A stretch of DNA of 64,000 bases from Procambarus clarkii (lineage: Eukaryota; Arthropoda; Malacostraca; Decapoda; Cambaridae): NCBI RefSeq assembly GCF_040958095.1, contig NC_091175.1, forward strand, positions 21,788,003 to 21,852,002, written 5' to 3'. Numbering within the stretch: position 1 is the stretch's first letter; every line of letters begins with the position of its first letter. Below the pieces are notes generated by a model, which did no database searches, had not been told where the DNA came from, and was given only the letters and a program-made list of their open reading frames with translations. Below are positions 17,946-32,900 of the stretch, piece by piece. The position numbers and the translations under genes are program-made.

Positions 17946-20900
17946 CTGAAATGACAAATGAAATACAATCTCACAATGTATTTATCTGCTTAAACCTTCA
18001 TTTCTCATGTATTTATTTTCTAAATGTAGATTAACATTTAGAGAAATCCACTTTCCAAAACATTACTTCAATTTTTATTAGGCCGAGATATTTTTATTTA
18101 TATATAATGCTGAGATTTTGTTTAAGAAAAGCAGATTCATTTCTTACAAAGTACAGTACAGTATATACTGTATTATGTTTGACAATGTCTACCTCATGAC
18201 ACCCTTTCTGGTAAAAAAACAATTAATGCTAGAAGACATACGTTTACCTCACACAGAAGTAAGGATGGCAAACATTGATATGTATAATACAAGTGGCCTT
18301 TGATCTGTACATGGGGAGACATTCCAGTAATAAATGGTAAATGACAAAATTGCTCAACTCGAGCTTAAAGATAAATACATGGCAAAATAGGGCTTTGTTC
18401 CATAAACCTGCAGGTCTAAAGTGTAGCTACTCAGAGTATACATTAGGGAAAATCCTGAGGTGACCTTCCCATTAGAATAGAATACAATACAATACAATAC
18501 AGTTCTAGATGGTTTGGTTAAGTAGACAAAGTTTATAAAGCTGGCAAAAACAGAGTACAGAAGTGGAAAGTTAAAAGGTAGGAAGACAGAACAATGTGGA
18601 AGAATAAGGTGTTATGTACACATAAGAATGTTTAGTGGGAGATGGTGTCAAGGAAATAGATAGATTTCTTATGTTCATTAGATACTATTATCTACAACTA
18701 TGAATGCAACAACATTACACAAGTTATCTATCGATTACTGCTACTGCTATAAACAACAAAATAAATAGGGTACAGTATGTATTCTATCATCAATGAATAT
18801 AATAATGTTTTAAATCTCTTCCTGTTTACATTAAATTCAAACCTACTTCTTCCTACATACCTTTCATAATCACCAATTATCTTCTCTGCTTGCTCCATAT
18901 TTTCTGTAATGAAGTTGACGAGTAGCCATGGCGGACACGAGGACGGAGCTAGAATCTGGCCAGTTGGAGACAGCATCAGTGGACCAGCGGCTCTACAAAA
19001 TAATAGGCACCATAGGTAAATAATCCATTAAAAAAAAAAAGCGAACACTAATTTCTCTTCATAAATGTAAACCTGAGCATAGTACAGTGGTGTATGTCCT
19101 TGGCTCACAAGCGAGGGACCCGGGTTCAATCCATGGGCAGGACAGAATCAATTTGGTATGTTTCCTTTCACCTGATGGATCTGTTCACCTAGTGGTAAAT
19201 AGGAACCTGGGAGTTAGGCAACTGTTGTTGGTTGCATCCTGGGAAAACTTAGTAGTTGGCCAAGGGAGACTTTGATAGGCATAAAGTACCGATTTCCTGT
19301 CCCCTGATAATTAGTTTAGTTAGGAATAACTTAACTAAAATAAAATAGACATCATGTAAGCTTATAGCTTATTTATTTTTTAACATTAAGTGCCTTACCC
19401 CCTCACACCTTTGTAAAAAAAAAAAAAACAGTGTTGAATGTAATGAAATGCCATTTTCTGGGCGAGACCCAGAGGCTTCCCGAGCTATACCGGGCTGATG
19501 TGTATACAGTATATTAGACTGTGACAACAGTCAATCAAGGGAGTTCTAAGCCTACTGGGGACCACAAACCAGAACCTGGCCCCCTCAGAGAGACACAAGG
19601 AGCAATGGCCTATAGACACCCCAGTGTAGCTGGAAGCAGTCTATATCTGCCATCTACCAGGTCAGGCACCTAGAAAGGTACGAATTACAAAACAAACTAC
19701 AGCTGATTAAAAATTGCAAACCGAAAGTCAAACGAGCAAGCAGAACTCCCCAATCGGAAAACAAGCAAATAAGCATGATATCACCATAGCCGCCACACTG
19801 CAGTCTGCACAGTTTCCCCCTTCCCTGTGAGGGGGTAAAGATGATGAGTGTCACCCTTAAGACAATGGGACAGAGCAACCTTCAAACTCGCTCAAAGTGA
19901 GATGGGACTCAGAGGATGCATCCATTGGACCAATGAGCCCCAATGGGGGTTTCCAGGGCCCTTAGATTGACTACTAAGGGAAGCACAGGCAAGATACTGC
20001 TATCCAGTTATCCCAGAACTACCAAACAAACAAGCAAAATGCTGAACCCCTGCGACGTGTGCAATCACGAGGACCTAGTGGAGGACCACCAAAATCATAC
20101 AAGTGGTCCTACAGCCAGACAAGGCTGTAGAACCACTTGCATGACTTTGACCCACACCAGGCAAAACAAAACAAAAGAAAATAAACACCCTGCAAAAGCA
20201 CAACGTCTCCAGGAGGATCAGAACTGGCCGCTATGCGTATTATAAGACAGTTGCACAGTACTTTGCACCCCTGCCAGCGATGATGCTTCCTCCTACCCAA
20301 GGCCAAACAGGGGTAGAAAAAAAAAGCTGACCCCAAGGCCGGGCAATCTCCAAGCAGCATAAAAAACCTGCGGAGGTAGCCCCCAAACAGTTTGTGGAAG
20401 GTAACCCCAAACTGCAAGGGCAGTACTTACAGGGCACATATTGAAGGGAACCCTAGGCGCATGCAGCCCCAGTACTTCTGGAATAACACCTCGCTCACAC
20501 ACCACCACACGGCACAGCACTGCTTAAGGATTGGAGCCAGAGTCGATAGACCCCCATATGAGACAACAACCTCAGAAAAGGGGTTGGGTGGCCGGCACAG
20601 GAAGTCTGGGGTCTCCTCTTAACCCTCCGGGGGAGGGGGGAAGCTGCACAGACAGCAGCGTAGCGGCTGGGGTGATGTCATGCTTGTTTGCTTGTTTTCT
20701 GATTGGGGAGTTCTGCTTACTTGTTCGGCGTTCGGTTTGTAATTTTTAACCAGCTGTACAGTAGTTTGTTTTGATATTCCAACCTTTCTGAGTGCCTGAC
20801 TTGGTAGATGGCAGATATAGACTGCATCCAACTACATGGAGATGTCTATTGGTCATTGCTCCTCGTGCCTCTCTGAGGGGAGGGCCAGGTTCTGGTTCGT

Positions 20901-23900
20901 GATCTCCGGTAGGCTTGGAACTCTATCGCTTGACTGTTGTCATGGTCTAATATATACACATCAGCCCAGTATAGCTCCGGGGAGTCGAAGGAGCTCTTCA
21001 CAGAAAATATTTTTTTGTCTATTTTTTTTTTTGTTTTTGCCTGAAAAGCTTTGCATAATAGTGGCTTCATAGATTGTGCAACTCCTGTCCCGACAACTTG
21101 TACATTAATCTTATGTCCTTTGTACACACATTCTTTTGAATAAGCATTGTATTGTATTATATATATAACCAGTAATTGTCCAGACATATTGTTAGAGTAA
21201 TCAAGATTTCACATGCAGTACTTACGATTCTACCACAAGCTGTAGAGAAGACAGTGTTTGTGGCCAAGATTTTGGGAAGCCTTCACGACCTTGATAATCT
21301 CCAAGGGATGTAACTAGACGTCTAAGATGCTGAATGTAATGTTCCACAAGCACAAATGGTTGGTATTTCCTGAAATTCAAATACATTTATAAATTTAAGG
21401 AATAATATATATTTCTTACACCTCATGAACAAAAATTTTCTGCAAACAAATATTACCAGAATTTTACTGTCTGCATAAAACAAACTTCAGGCCTCATTTA
21501 TTTTAGAGTCAACTTTATCTGAAGATAATAAAATATGTACGCTATGTATATGCAAACTGTATTATCATAGCTGTATCCAGTGGATTCTTGTACTGTATCA
21601 GGATGGTATCATTAGCAGCTTACGCTCAGATGAAAATAAAAAATCAGTTGTCGAATGTAATAAATATCCTTTCTGATGGGGAGGGGTGGGGGCCCTCAGG
21701 AGATATGCGAACACACTGATACTGTATAGCAAAGCCTTAGGAATTACACCAGACTTCCGAGACTCGTGCTGACCCACCAGAAGCCAGGATCAGACTCTGG
21801 ATCTCTCTACAAGGTGATTTTGGGAATTTGAGATCTATTCAAAACTGAGAAAAAAACCCTGTTGCTAGCCACTTTGCTCAGCTCCTCACCTTTCTGGTTA
21901 CATCAGGCTCTTGCAAGTCAGAGACTACAGAATACCAAAAACCAAAACCTGGTCCGTGTACACCGGAAGCTCCCAGAACAGTCAGCAAGCTGATCTGGGG
22001 GCCAAAATGCAACACTGACTTACACAGGAGGGTTAATGTGGTGGCTGCCTGTTGCTATTTCACCATGGAGAACAAAAAAGAAAAAAAGGGGATTCACCAA
22101 GGGAGGAGGAAAGCATAAGTTCATGACCTCAAAGGAGAGGGAATTAATGGTGGGGTAACTCTACCCAGAGCCACTAAAGCCTAGCACAGACCAGAAACAT
22201 ATACCAGATAGACCCAGCAATGCACTATTTGAATGCCAAAACCCCAAACCTGAATATCAGCCAAAGTCACAGTTCCCCAGAAAAGTGGACAAAGTTGCAT
22301 ACAGTACTTCCTCCTTCCATCATGGATCCTGAAGGTAGACCGCAGGCTGGTTAGACTTTGATACTGCACATGACCTACGTGAGATGGGCCCTGGAACAAG
22401 GGGGCCATGAACACCAAGTCAACAAACGTGTCCCCTGAAACATCTCAAGTTGTGTGCAAATAACAGTGGACAGCTCCAACCAGATATAAGAGATGATGCA
22501 CCCCTGCCAAGCATACCAAGTCATATCTACCAAAGGACTCCCTTCGAAAGCAGATGCTGTATCTCATCCTTAGCCAGAAAAGAAGGCTGCAAAGGAACAG
22601 AACCCCTGCTTCCAAAGAGGGTTCTCAAGCCAGACAACCAGTTGCAGGTAAAGAAAAAATTTCGAGAAATAAAGTCACAGACCGAAGATGAAATGGAAAA
22701 CTGAGGAAATGAACTAAAAACCAAAATCAGTCAAGAGATCAAGAAGACTAGGAGGAGAATGACCAGGCTGGGGTGAAAGAATGCATGAGAATTTGCAAAA
22801 TGGCACTGACGAAGTGTCATCACCAAACGGCAACAAAAGCACCTCTGCTAGAACTGAGCAATAAGAGGTGAAAGTACTGTATTCAGTATGAGGTGCCCAT
22901 CCGAAGAACACCCAAGACAAAAAGAACAGTACCACTGAGATAAAAATGGAGAGGCAACGAAGAGAAAGGAACAGAAAAAAGGATTACTAAGAAACTTCAT
23001 ACTGTTGCCATAACGAAAGATGCAGTTGGAACACTAACAGGGCAGCTACTAGAGGAACATGCAGATGGTGATAGTCCAGGATAAATAAAAGAAAATGCGA
23101 AGATTGGAGGAGAGCCTCAATCAGCAAGGAACGACTCCGGCCCAATCTGCTGTAAGAAGCGGAGATGTGGAAAATGTCATGGGTTCAGACAATGAGCTAG
23201 AAAGACTTGGAACCACAGCTGAGCCAGCCAATAAGGAAGCAGAAGACTATTCTGCCTGCAAAAGTCTCCAGTCTAGACAACAGAAGCAACAGCTGAACTA
23301 GTAGGAACAGATAAATGAACCTTCACCAATTACAGTTTAGCTGAAAAGTATCCACAATAAGAGTCTTGTAAACGGGGAATGGAGCCACGTAGGAGGGAAG
23401 CCACTGATTCCACGCTGATAGAAAGAGGTTCTCCGATTCCTGGTGGATGACGTAACTTTTCAGGGATCTGCCACACATTTCGTGTGTCTGATGGACATCA
23501 TTGCATCTGTGCAGAACCACATGTTGCCTGTCTGTATGACCCCATTTCATAATCAAGATGCATCCTCAGTGGAGACCATGTACATAGATTGCAATTAGGA
23601 GATTATACTTTTGTTTCCTCCAGTCACACTCCTGCTTCGGGTCTTAGAAAAACTGGATACCGCTTTTTTCTGGGCAACATGATTTTGCCTGGCTCATAGT
23701 CAGTTCAGTCTAGGTTTCCTTGTGTTCTAGCCATGTGTTCCAGTCTGTTACCCTATCATGCTCTGTTTCTCTTGCAGTAAATTGAGTGGCTGTATTCATA
23801 CTGTTCCAGACTCTTTGCCAATCTTCATATATGGAGTTTCTAATTCAGATCTATTGCAACTTGTATAGCAAATAGTGGCAGAGATCTTGCTTAAACCATA

Positions 23901-26900
23901 ATTCAAGCAATATAAAGTGGCTTGGTGGCTTGACTTGCACTGCACAGTTTTTGGTCTTTCACTAGGAGTTGATTCTCTTTGTGGCAGTGCTTGTCATACT
24001 TCACCTAGATTTCAAGGAAAGATATCTTATGCAGAACACAGCATTGTTGCATGCTCTGGTGCTTGGTTTGGCAGGTAATTGGCTACTAGATGGAGACTTC
24101 ATCTGGCCTTCTTATAAGATCACAAAGGAGAACTCCTACAAAAGTGTTGAAGACTAAAGGTTGGTCAGAGCTTATCTTACCTTAAGGGCCAACCAAATGA
24201 CTGTGCTCAAAAACATGTTTTCCATATTTGTAGTTACATGAGAATAATGTATAAATGGGAAGTTTTTTACTGTATGTAGTAACTGTTTAATAAATTAACT
24301 AAATACTGTTAAGCTACTTTTCTACCAACAGAGATAGGCAAAATATGTATGACCAAATTCAAAATAAATTTCATAAAACATTTAAATTAAATATACTGTA
24401 ATATATATACAGTAAGATCTTCCAACACAAGCTTCCTGAATGGAAGAAAAATCTTACCGATGAGTTACTTGAATCTCTCGTAAAGCATTTGAAACAGCTT
24501 TCTGCATGCCAGGAATTCGCTGGATCATTGGATCTTGCTCAGGAAGTTTGCATATAACCTATAAATATATGCAACTTGTGAAAAATCATAATCTGAATAA
24601 ACTTCACAAATAATAGTTTTTGTTTCTGGACTGCGTACTGCCTGCTCCGTATCTCCCTCAGCTTATGTCATCAACACTACCTTGCTCAGACCCGGTGATA
24701 ATCACAGCCCACTGGGAACAAACACTACACATCGTCTTGTTCCTTCTGAGGGGATTAAAGATCAACCCACTATTGAAGCAATTTGCCCACAAGAATTTAA
24801 TAGTAGTAACAAAATAGAGTACTCAATCTCCCTTTGAGAAATGTTTGGATATCACTGAACTACAAAATAATACTCTTTAACAAGTTCAGAACTCGCCACA
24901 TTGTCTTTCCCTATTACCACCCAGGTGTAGCCTGACCTACCTTGGTGAGGCACTCGGTTCATTATTCCGCCTGGAGCTCAGAACAACACAGTTACATAGT
25001 TCTAGTGGAGACTGCTGCTATACAGTATCTCTATCCTTTGGACTTGAAGACATCCATGTGACTGTGGTTCAATCTTAGAACGTTGTTATGGCTACATGGT
25101 CGTGGCCTCACACAAACAGGTACTGAAAACAAGCACCAGTGACAGCCATCCACAAGTACGTAGTTTAACCAAGTAAATGATTTTTACCGTATCTTGCGCC
25201 TTGCTGTCCAAGTGTCCCAACTGACAAGGGGAAGGTGGGGAAGAAGGCAACAAGCATTCTGAGATAGGAACTAGATTGCAGCGTGTAGATAGATGTTCTC
25301 AGGTAGATTCACTACTTTGTATCTTTGATATTATACATGTTTTAGATTGAGGATAGTGTGAATATTTCTGGTATTTGTTAGTGCATATTTTGAACAGTGA
25401 TTCAGCTATTTGATGTGCTTATCACATGATTTTGCTGCTGCTAACATTTTGTTTATTATTTCAAGGCTTCACCTAATGTTACAATTTTGACATTATAATA
25501 AACAACAGTTAAAAATATTATATAAGTCAATCATTCTTTGTTCCTCCACACTGGCAATATTGTGCTGGCCTGTGAGGGCTGTCAGCACTTGCTGAATTAT
25601 TCATAACAGTATATTCATGTGCACGTATGATACTTATATTGCACATATCTTCTGCCATAGTCCATTTCAGCTTTTGTTTCAGGATTATCTTTTCTGGGCC
25701 CTGTAGCAAAGACTTAACTACCACCTGGTGGCAGTAGGGCAAAACAGTTTGGCAGTTGTTAACTCGTTACAAAAACTTTGCTTGATAGTTCAATAATCTT
25801 CCAACATTTCTCAGAGAGTGGTTAAGTGCTTTCTGACTGCCTTTAAAGTCTTTGTAAGTAGTTCACCTTGATAGTTGGCTGATATTTGCTCCCCTTCATG
25901 CTCTCTACCCTATGGATAGGCAAGACATTATATTATTATGCCTGCCTCTGGTAGATTGAGGTATTGAGACAAATTTGGCATAGATGTAAAATTCCCCTAA
26001 GGTGCCAATGACATAATCTGAGAGCAACTACTGAAATGCTACTAAGTGACATTTAATTCTATTTATAGCAATTGTAATACAGTAGCACACAAAATTTCAC
26101 TTGAAAAACTACAATACTAATAGATAGAATTGTATCTAAAGCATTTTATTATATTCATACAATGAGTCAAAATAGTGTAACTGAAGATATGTGACCAAAC
26201 CACACATCAGAAAATAGAAAACGATGTTGTTTTGGTCCATCCTGAACCATTATCAAGTTATTTAACAGAAGAGAGGAAGGGACAAGAGTAAATAAAGAGT
26301 GAGATGAGAGATGAGCAGGTAAGAGAAAAAGGTAAGAATACCTTTCATCCCAATCATTGAATAGGATGAAAGTAAGAATAAGAAAAGGGGGAAAGAATAA
26401 AAGACAGGAGCAAAGCTTAAGTCTGCATGCTTGATACCTGCTTGATGGGGTTCTGGGAGTTTTTCTCCTCCCCAAGTCTGGCCCGAGGCCAGGCTTGACT
26501 TGCTCACGTTTGTTAAGAAGGTTAGAGCATTTAAGTACTGTATGTACTGTACTGTGAAACGGAAGAGTCAACAGCAACAAAGTTAGGGCTAAGGTTCATG
26601 TTGGGCATGTTGTGTATGTTGCTGATTTGACAAGACGACATCTGTGCAGAGTAGAGGCAGGAAATATTATTTTTTTAGAAGACCAACAATCTATAGGATG
26701 ATTAGAGTCCCTAACATGACAGAAGAGTTGAATTCTCATTGTCAAGGACAGCTAGGAAACCTGTACTAAGGCTTAACAAGGTCTCAATAAACATAGGCCA
26801 ACTTGTTGGAATAGCTGGAATTTTTTTAACAGAACTGGAATTTTTTTGTTGGCAGAATTGGATTTTTTTTTTGTTGGTCTGGTTGTTTCTCCCTGTTTTG

Positions 26901-29900
26901 GCGGTGTTGGATTATGTAAGCAGAATGGTGGTCCTTCTGGCTCCTTGGTGGTTGGCCCGGCCTTGGTCTCTGGTGCTGCTTGCTTGGTATCCGACTTGGG
27001 CATTTTCTGTGGCTCTGTCTTTTTCAGAGGGTGGGCCTGGTTTTGTACTTTGCTGGTCTGATTTTCTTCACCACTCTTCACATCTGGTGTTATGAAGTGT
27101 GTGGATCACCCTCTCTATGATGATCAGGTGGTTTGTTAACACTTTCGCGTGCCCGGCAGGCGACACGCCGCGCACCACAAGGTAGGCCAAGTGTTGATCA
27201 TGAGCTCACAAACCACTCAAATGTTTATAATCTTTTCAGCTTTCTCATCTCAATTTACATGCTATGTCATTCATATTGTTTGCAATATGAATGAAATTGT
27301 TGAAACTATCAAACTGTTTGCAATATCATGGTGCACATTTTAAACTCAGTCCAATAATATTCAGATAAAAAATGTAATTTTTACACATTTATTAATCCGC
27401 ACAGTAAGCCGAGCGTTGGCCACGAGCGTACAAACCACTCTCAAATGTTTATACTCGTCTCACCTTTCTCACTACCTTTTGTACTACATCATTCATTGTG
27501 GTATCAAACTGTTCGCAATATCATGGTGCGCATTTTAAAACCAGTCCCATAATATGCGGACAATAAATGGAAATTTTATAAATTTATTAATTGATGACGG
27601 GGTTAGTCATCAAGGCCCCTGCGTATTTTGGTTTTATGACATCAAGACCATCATCAGAATTCAAAAGTGTTAAGAGTGTCTCACCTGCAGTCCTTCCAGC
27701 GACAGTTTGTGTTGGCTTGACATACATTCCTCTGTTTTACCCCTTCAATGTCAAAATGTTTCCAAACTCAACCATTTTCATTTCAAAACACCAAGAGTGA
27801 TGAAAACATTAAAAATCATTAAAATATAGCCTAATTAATAAAAAAAAAAAAAGCACAACTCTCAGATCCCCTTAGGGTGCTCGGCGTAGTACAGTGGTTA
27901 AACTACTTGTGCTAACAAGAGATATTGCAAAAGTACTTCTGAGCTTAACAAATATTTTTTACAAAAGATAATTTATAACTGTAAACAACCGACCTTTAGC
28001 CATTGATTGCGAACTTCAGACGTACTAAGAATGACATTTCCCTCCAAACTCACACCAGTTTCATTCCCAAAATGAATTGCTCGACCTGTTGATAAAAGAA
28101 ACCTTAATACTGTATCTTCAATATACTTCCTGCTGCATAGTGTGTTACTGATGCCAAATATGGGTAGATACTTTCATATACTGTACAGTGCAGAATAATC
28201 ACAAAAAACATATGATTCGGTTATGAGTAAGTATCCACTATGTTCTGATGAAAGTTCCGAACGTTTTCGTGTTTCAACACATTGTCAAGAAAATAGGGAA
28301 GGATGACATAAGAGTTTGGGATTATATACCCAACTATGCCTGGCTAGACAAAAAACCATAAGCTAAAACATCAATTAGTGGAGGTGAGATGATTAAGTGG
28401 ATATTAACTGGGTATTCTTTCATTCCTACACTATTTTTATACCTTTCACAAATCTTACCAATTATAAAGATATTTAATTTGTATAATCATGGACTGATAT
28501 TAATATTATCTAATTTACTACTTTTTTGATAAATGATGATTTAATAATATTTCTTTCAGTAACTGATTTACAATCCACAATTTTGCATGAATTAACTCAT
28601 TAAATTGAATGATTTTAATCTCTTGAGTGAAAAAATAATGCATTGCACTCTTGACCAGTTCTTATACTATGTTTATGTTCTTTTATTCTCTGGTCATGAT
28701 ACTCATCCTGTAACTACACTTAGGGAATTAAACTCTCACACACTCATTCTCACATTCACATTCTCACAATTTCACTTTCTCTCCCACATTTGAAAAAGTG
28801 CAATGACATGTAATCAAATTTTTTCCAACCCTAAAAAAATAAAGAGAGCCACGAGGAGAGATCCAAGGCTTTAAACACGCCAAAGCTAGTAGATAGAGAG
28901 CAATGAGGCGATATGATCACCTTATACAAAATGCCTTTACTAACTGGACTAAATCCTGTTGCTGATCCAGCCCTAGATTAATCAATAAGCATGTGCTTAG
29001 GGGTTCAAGTAAAGAGAGATCCCCAAAAGTTTTTTTCCAGTGCCAGATTTACAATTGACCATGGTGCAGTGTGTTGTAGCTGAACCAAGACCCATAAAAT
29101 AGTGGCCCATAATAAATTAAAAAATATTCATACAGTTTTAATATAATTATAGTATGTAATGTATCTTCAAAGCAAGAGGGCAATGGAATAATAGGCATTT
29201 AGTTTCATATAAATAATGATATCGATTCATTAGAATATATATATACAGTATACAGTATTTTACAGTTTACTATCGTTTCTATTTTAAATTACATATAGGG
29301 TATATCGGGGTGCCATAATCTCTTCGCTGCTTAGGGCTTCAAAAATTCTTAATCAGGCCCTGTGCTGGTTTTTGTTAGGTCCTAGTGAAATAATTGTTAA
29401 TAATTAATAATTGTTAGTGCCTGGTGTGGTACTGAAGGTTTGTAAGTTCCCCAGTGCGTAGCTCAGGAAAATGCCAAAGGGGCTCTTCCCAGAAAAGATA
29501 TGATTTGATGTATATATGACTTTACATGACATACTGTACTAACAATCTGGGTTTCACTGCATCCTCCTTTGAAATCCAAAATTTTTCTGAGAAATTTGAA
29601 TTTCTCAGGAAAAATCTAGTGATCAGATCTGATCTGTTGTTTAGAGCAGTGGTTCCCAAACTCTTTAGGGGTCATTTCCCCTTTTTCATATAGCATCCTT
29701 ATCAATCACTCAGTATTAAATTTCTGTTTACCATCCTGTGAGCTCACTCTACTACAGTAGCTGGTTATTTACCCCTTACCCATTGCATCAAAACCAAAGG
29801 GTAGGGAATAAAGCGCTGCTTCATCTTATGGCCCCTTACATATTGCAAAAAGGCCTCCCCCCCCCCCAATGGAGCAATGACCCCCAGTTTAGGAATCAGT

Positions 29901-32900
29901 GGTTTACAGGATTTTGTTAAACGGAGGGGCCAAATTCTTGTGGGTGCATTGTACTGAACTGCATAACTTAAACTACATAACATTATATAGAAATCTTACA
30001 ATTAACATTAGTCTAATAAATAAAGTGTGTTTACCCTGCAAAACATCCTTGATTTCCTGATGATGTGTGGTTAAAGCTATAAGTCCCTGAAGGCATCCTC
30101 GCAGGTGTGTTAGGCCAAGTCCTCGCTGCCAAGACAAGCGAGTCAAATTAAGCTCTTCTATCAACCAAAGTCGAAGTCGTATAATATCTTGACGAACTGG
30201 TTCACTGACAGCTAATCTTCGCTCAGCTTCCCCCATATTCTTGATGAGCCAGGAACTGCATTAATAAATTATAATCCAGTTCAAAGGTATAATGCTTTAA
30301 TACTAAATTTTTTTGATCAATGACACAGGAATGACATGTAGCCATATGAAATGTGCAATATGAAAAATATATAGAAGACTGAAAAATAGAAAAAGAAGAA
30401 ACGCATAAAAGATTGAAGTGAACGATAAATACAGATTTTTCAAATAGAAAAGTATTTGAGGCTCTAAAACGTAGACTAGAATGGCAGAGGAAGAGTATTT
30501 GGATTTATATAAGAATAGAATAGAAAAATCATAGGAAAAGTATTTGGAGTTTTGTAAGAACATAATAGAATGGCAAGTGAAACTTTGTGAAAACCATTCC
30601 TGCTGGATAGAAAGACAGCAAAGTGGGAATTGGTAAAATGGAGATAACATGAAGAAAAAAAACAATTAAATAGTGAACAAAAGAAGACAGTTCGATATGG
30701 TTCGTATGAAGGCAGTGACTAGTGTATTGTGTACGGGGGGAGGCAATAATTACAGGCTAGTGGATTGTATACGGGGGGGAATGGGGGGGAAGCAATAATT
30801 ACAGGTGTGTGTAATGAGTATAGGCTTGTGCAATGAGGACATGTTGTAGGAAATATATACCAAAACAAGTTACTGTATATTTATATATTTATACAGTACC
30901 ATGTTTTAGGTAGTAATAGAATTCGGTTTTTATCTTGGGATAACTGACTGGTGTTAGCAACTTTACCATACTGTACTATGGTACTTTTCTTTGCTTGGCA
31001 AACATTTTTAAACAAACCAAAAACAAAAAAGAAATTTTAAAAAACATCACAGAAAGCTTACTATAGTTTTTCTCTCCTGGCTGTATAGAGCTCATCTTCT
31101 GGGTTGAAGGGTCTTGTGCTATCATAAAATGGTCGATGATAGTTTATTTTCCTATCCGGCTGGTGCAGTGTCTCGGGAAGATTATCTACATATTTGGTAG
31201 GAAGATCAAAATCACTAAGAATTCTTTGCACAGTGTCCCGAGCTGATGTTTTATTCAGCTTAAGTGCTATTGTGTTTAGGGTACCTGAAAATAAAATTTC
31301 CATGAACACAGACATGGTTAATGATACATACTGATGATGTTCCAAAATGAGAAAATGAGCAGTTTGGAATTAATGAAAATGCAGTAATCTCAGATATACA
31401 CCTGGTCTCTGATATTTGTGAAGGATGCAGTTTTTTAATTTCCTGCATATACAGATACAGTACTGAAAATACAGATATTAAACTTAAGTTTGCATATAAT
31501 GGGAAAAAATTATTTTCCAGAGATTTAAAAAAAAAAAAAAAATATGGAAGAAATCCTTGAGTAGCTCTCCAAGCTTAGCTCTATTAGGACCCAAACTTAG
31601 CCCAACACACGAGGACTTTGAAACCTATCCATTGCCTACTGGGAACCAGCAGTGGCAGCTCGCTCATAGGAACCGCTGAACTGTGGTCCCCACAGACACT
31701 CACTGCCAAGTGTATGACTCCAACCTCACACTAGAATAATAAGGAACAGACAAATTTGTCATAACAAAAAGTCTTTATAGTGTACAGGTATGTTATTTTC
31801 AATGTATTTACTGCATAACCAAATTTTGAACATTTTCATTAAAACGAGACATAAATAGAGGTTTCATGCTATATGATAGTGAAGCTTGCAGTGATGCAGT
31901 CTCTCCAAGCTATTTTTCCACAAGCTGCCACTGGGAACCAGAACCAGAACCAGTCTCACTTGTGTGAGAACCAGACTCACTCGACGATGCAAGAAGAGCT
32001 TGGGATCAGAGATTATCCACACAACTAGGGGAATCCTACCAGAAAGCATAGGCACAACAAAACAAGCAATTATTTGAAGAATATTAGGTACTCCCAGCAA
32101 AACTGATTTTCCAGGGAAAGTCACCACTTAGCTGAAAATGTGAAGCAGTTAGCAAGTCCTGCAGGGGCAGGTGTTGAGTCTGTGGCACCAGGTAAAAGCA
32201 CAAAAGGGCAACAGGGCAACACCTTGGGAGACCCAAGCTACCATCTGGTGGTGGGCAGGTGCGTAACAGTTAGGGTATTTACCTTGTAGCATTAATCATT
32301 CACCTTGCTGACCTTGGGGTGCCTAATTTCCATCAACTAGTCACCTGTTTCATTGTGTGTACTTTCTGGTTGGTTTTTCTCAATTTTAGATTTATGTTCT
32401 GGTTAGTAGTAGGCAAGGATTGGTCTCAAAGGCATGGTGTGTTTAGCTATGGCCTGACAGTACCAAAGTTAAGTTTTAGAGGAAAAACTGACGTCCCTCC
32501 ATGCCAATAATTTTATCCCCTTTTTATATATATAAATTAATGTGTAATTATTCACCATATTAATATGATCAAACTATATGTACAAAACAAAACGGTAACA
32601 ATATTCTCAATATTTTTTGTTTTCAGATAACTATAAACACAAACAAAATTATATAAGAAATATTAGTTGGAGCCCCGCATAATTTAACCAAAAATTAATA
32701 TTCATACCTTGTGTTTTCTTATTCTTGACATAGAACTGGAGGCTAATAGGCCTTGGTTTCTCATGTTTGATGAGAGAATCGAGATGGCTATTGAGTACCT
32801 TGAGGGAAGCATCATTAACATGTTGGGCTCTTGGATGCTGGCCAAAAAGATCCGGATGAACAAGAAAGTAGAAGGGCCGTAAGGCAGTTGTCACTTGAGC

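Noticed and set aside
25527-25742. 71-codon minus-strand ORF as an extra TCAIM exon
   Set aside because: Exons d and e join in phase without it, and it has a stop and no matching splice sites.
26773-27081. Lys/Pro-rich 102-codon gene in a TCAIM intron
   Set aside because: Low complexity, no start context, no domain; probably retroelement debris.
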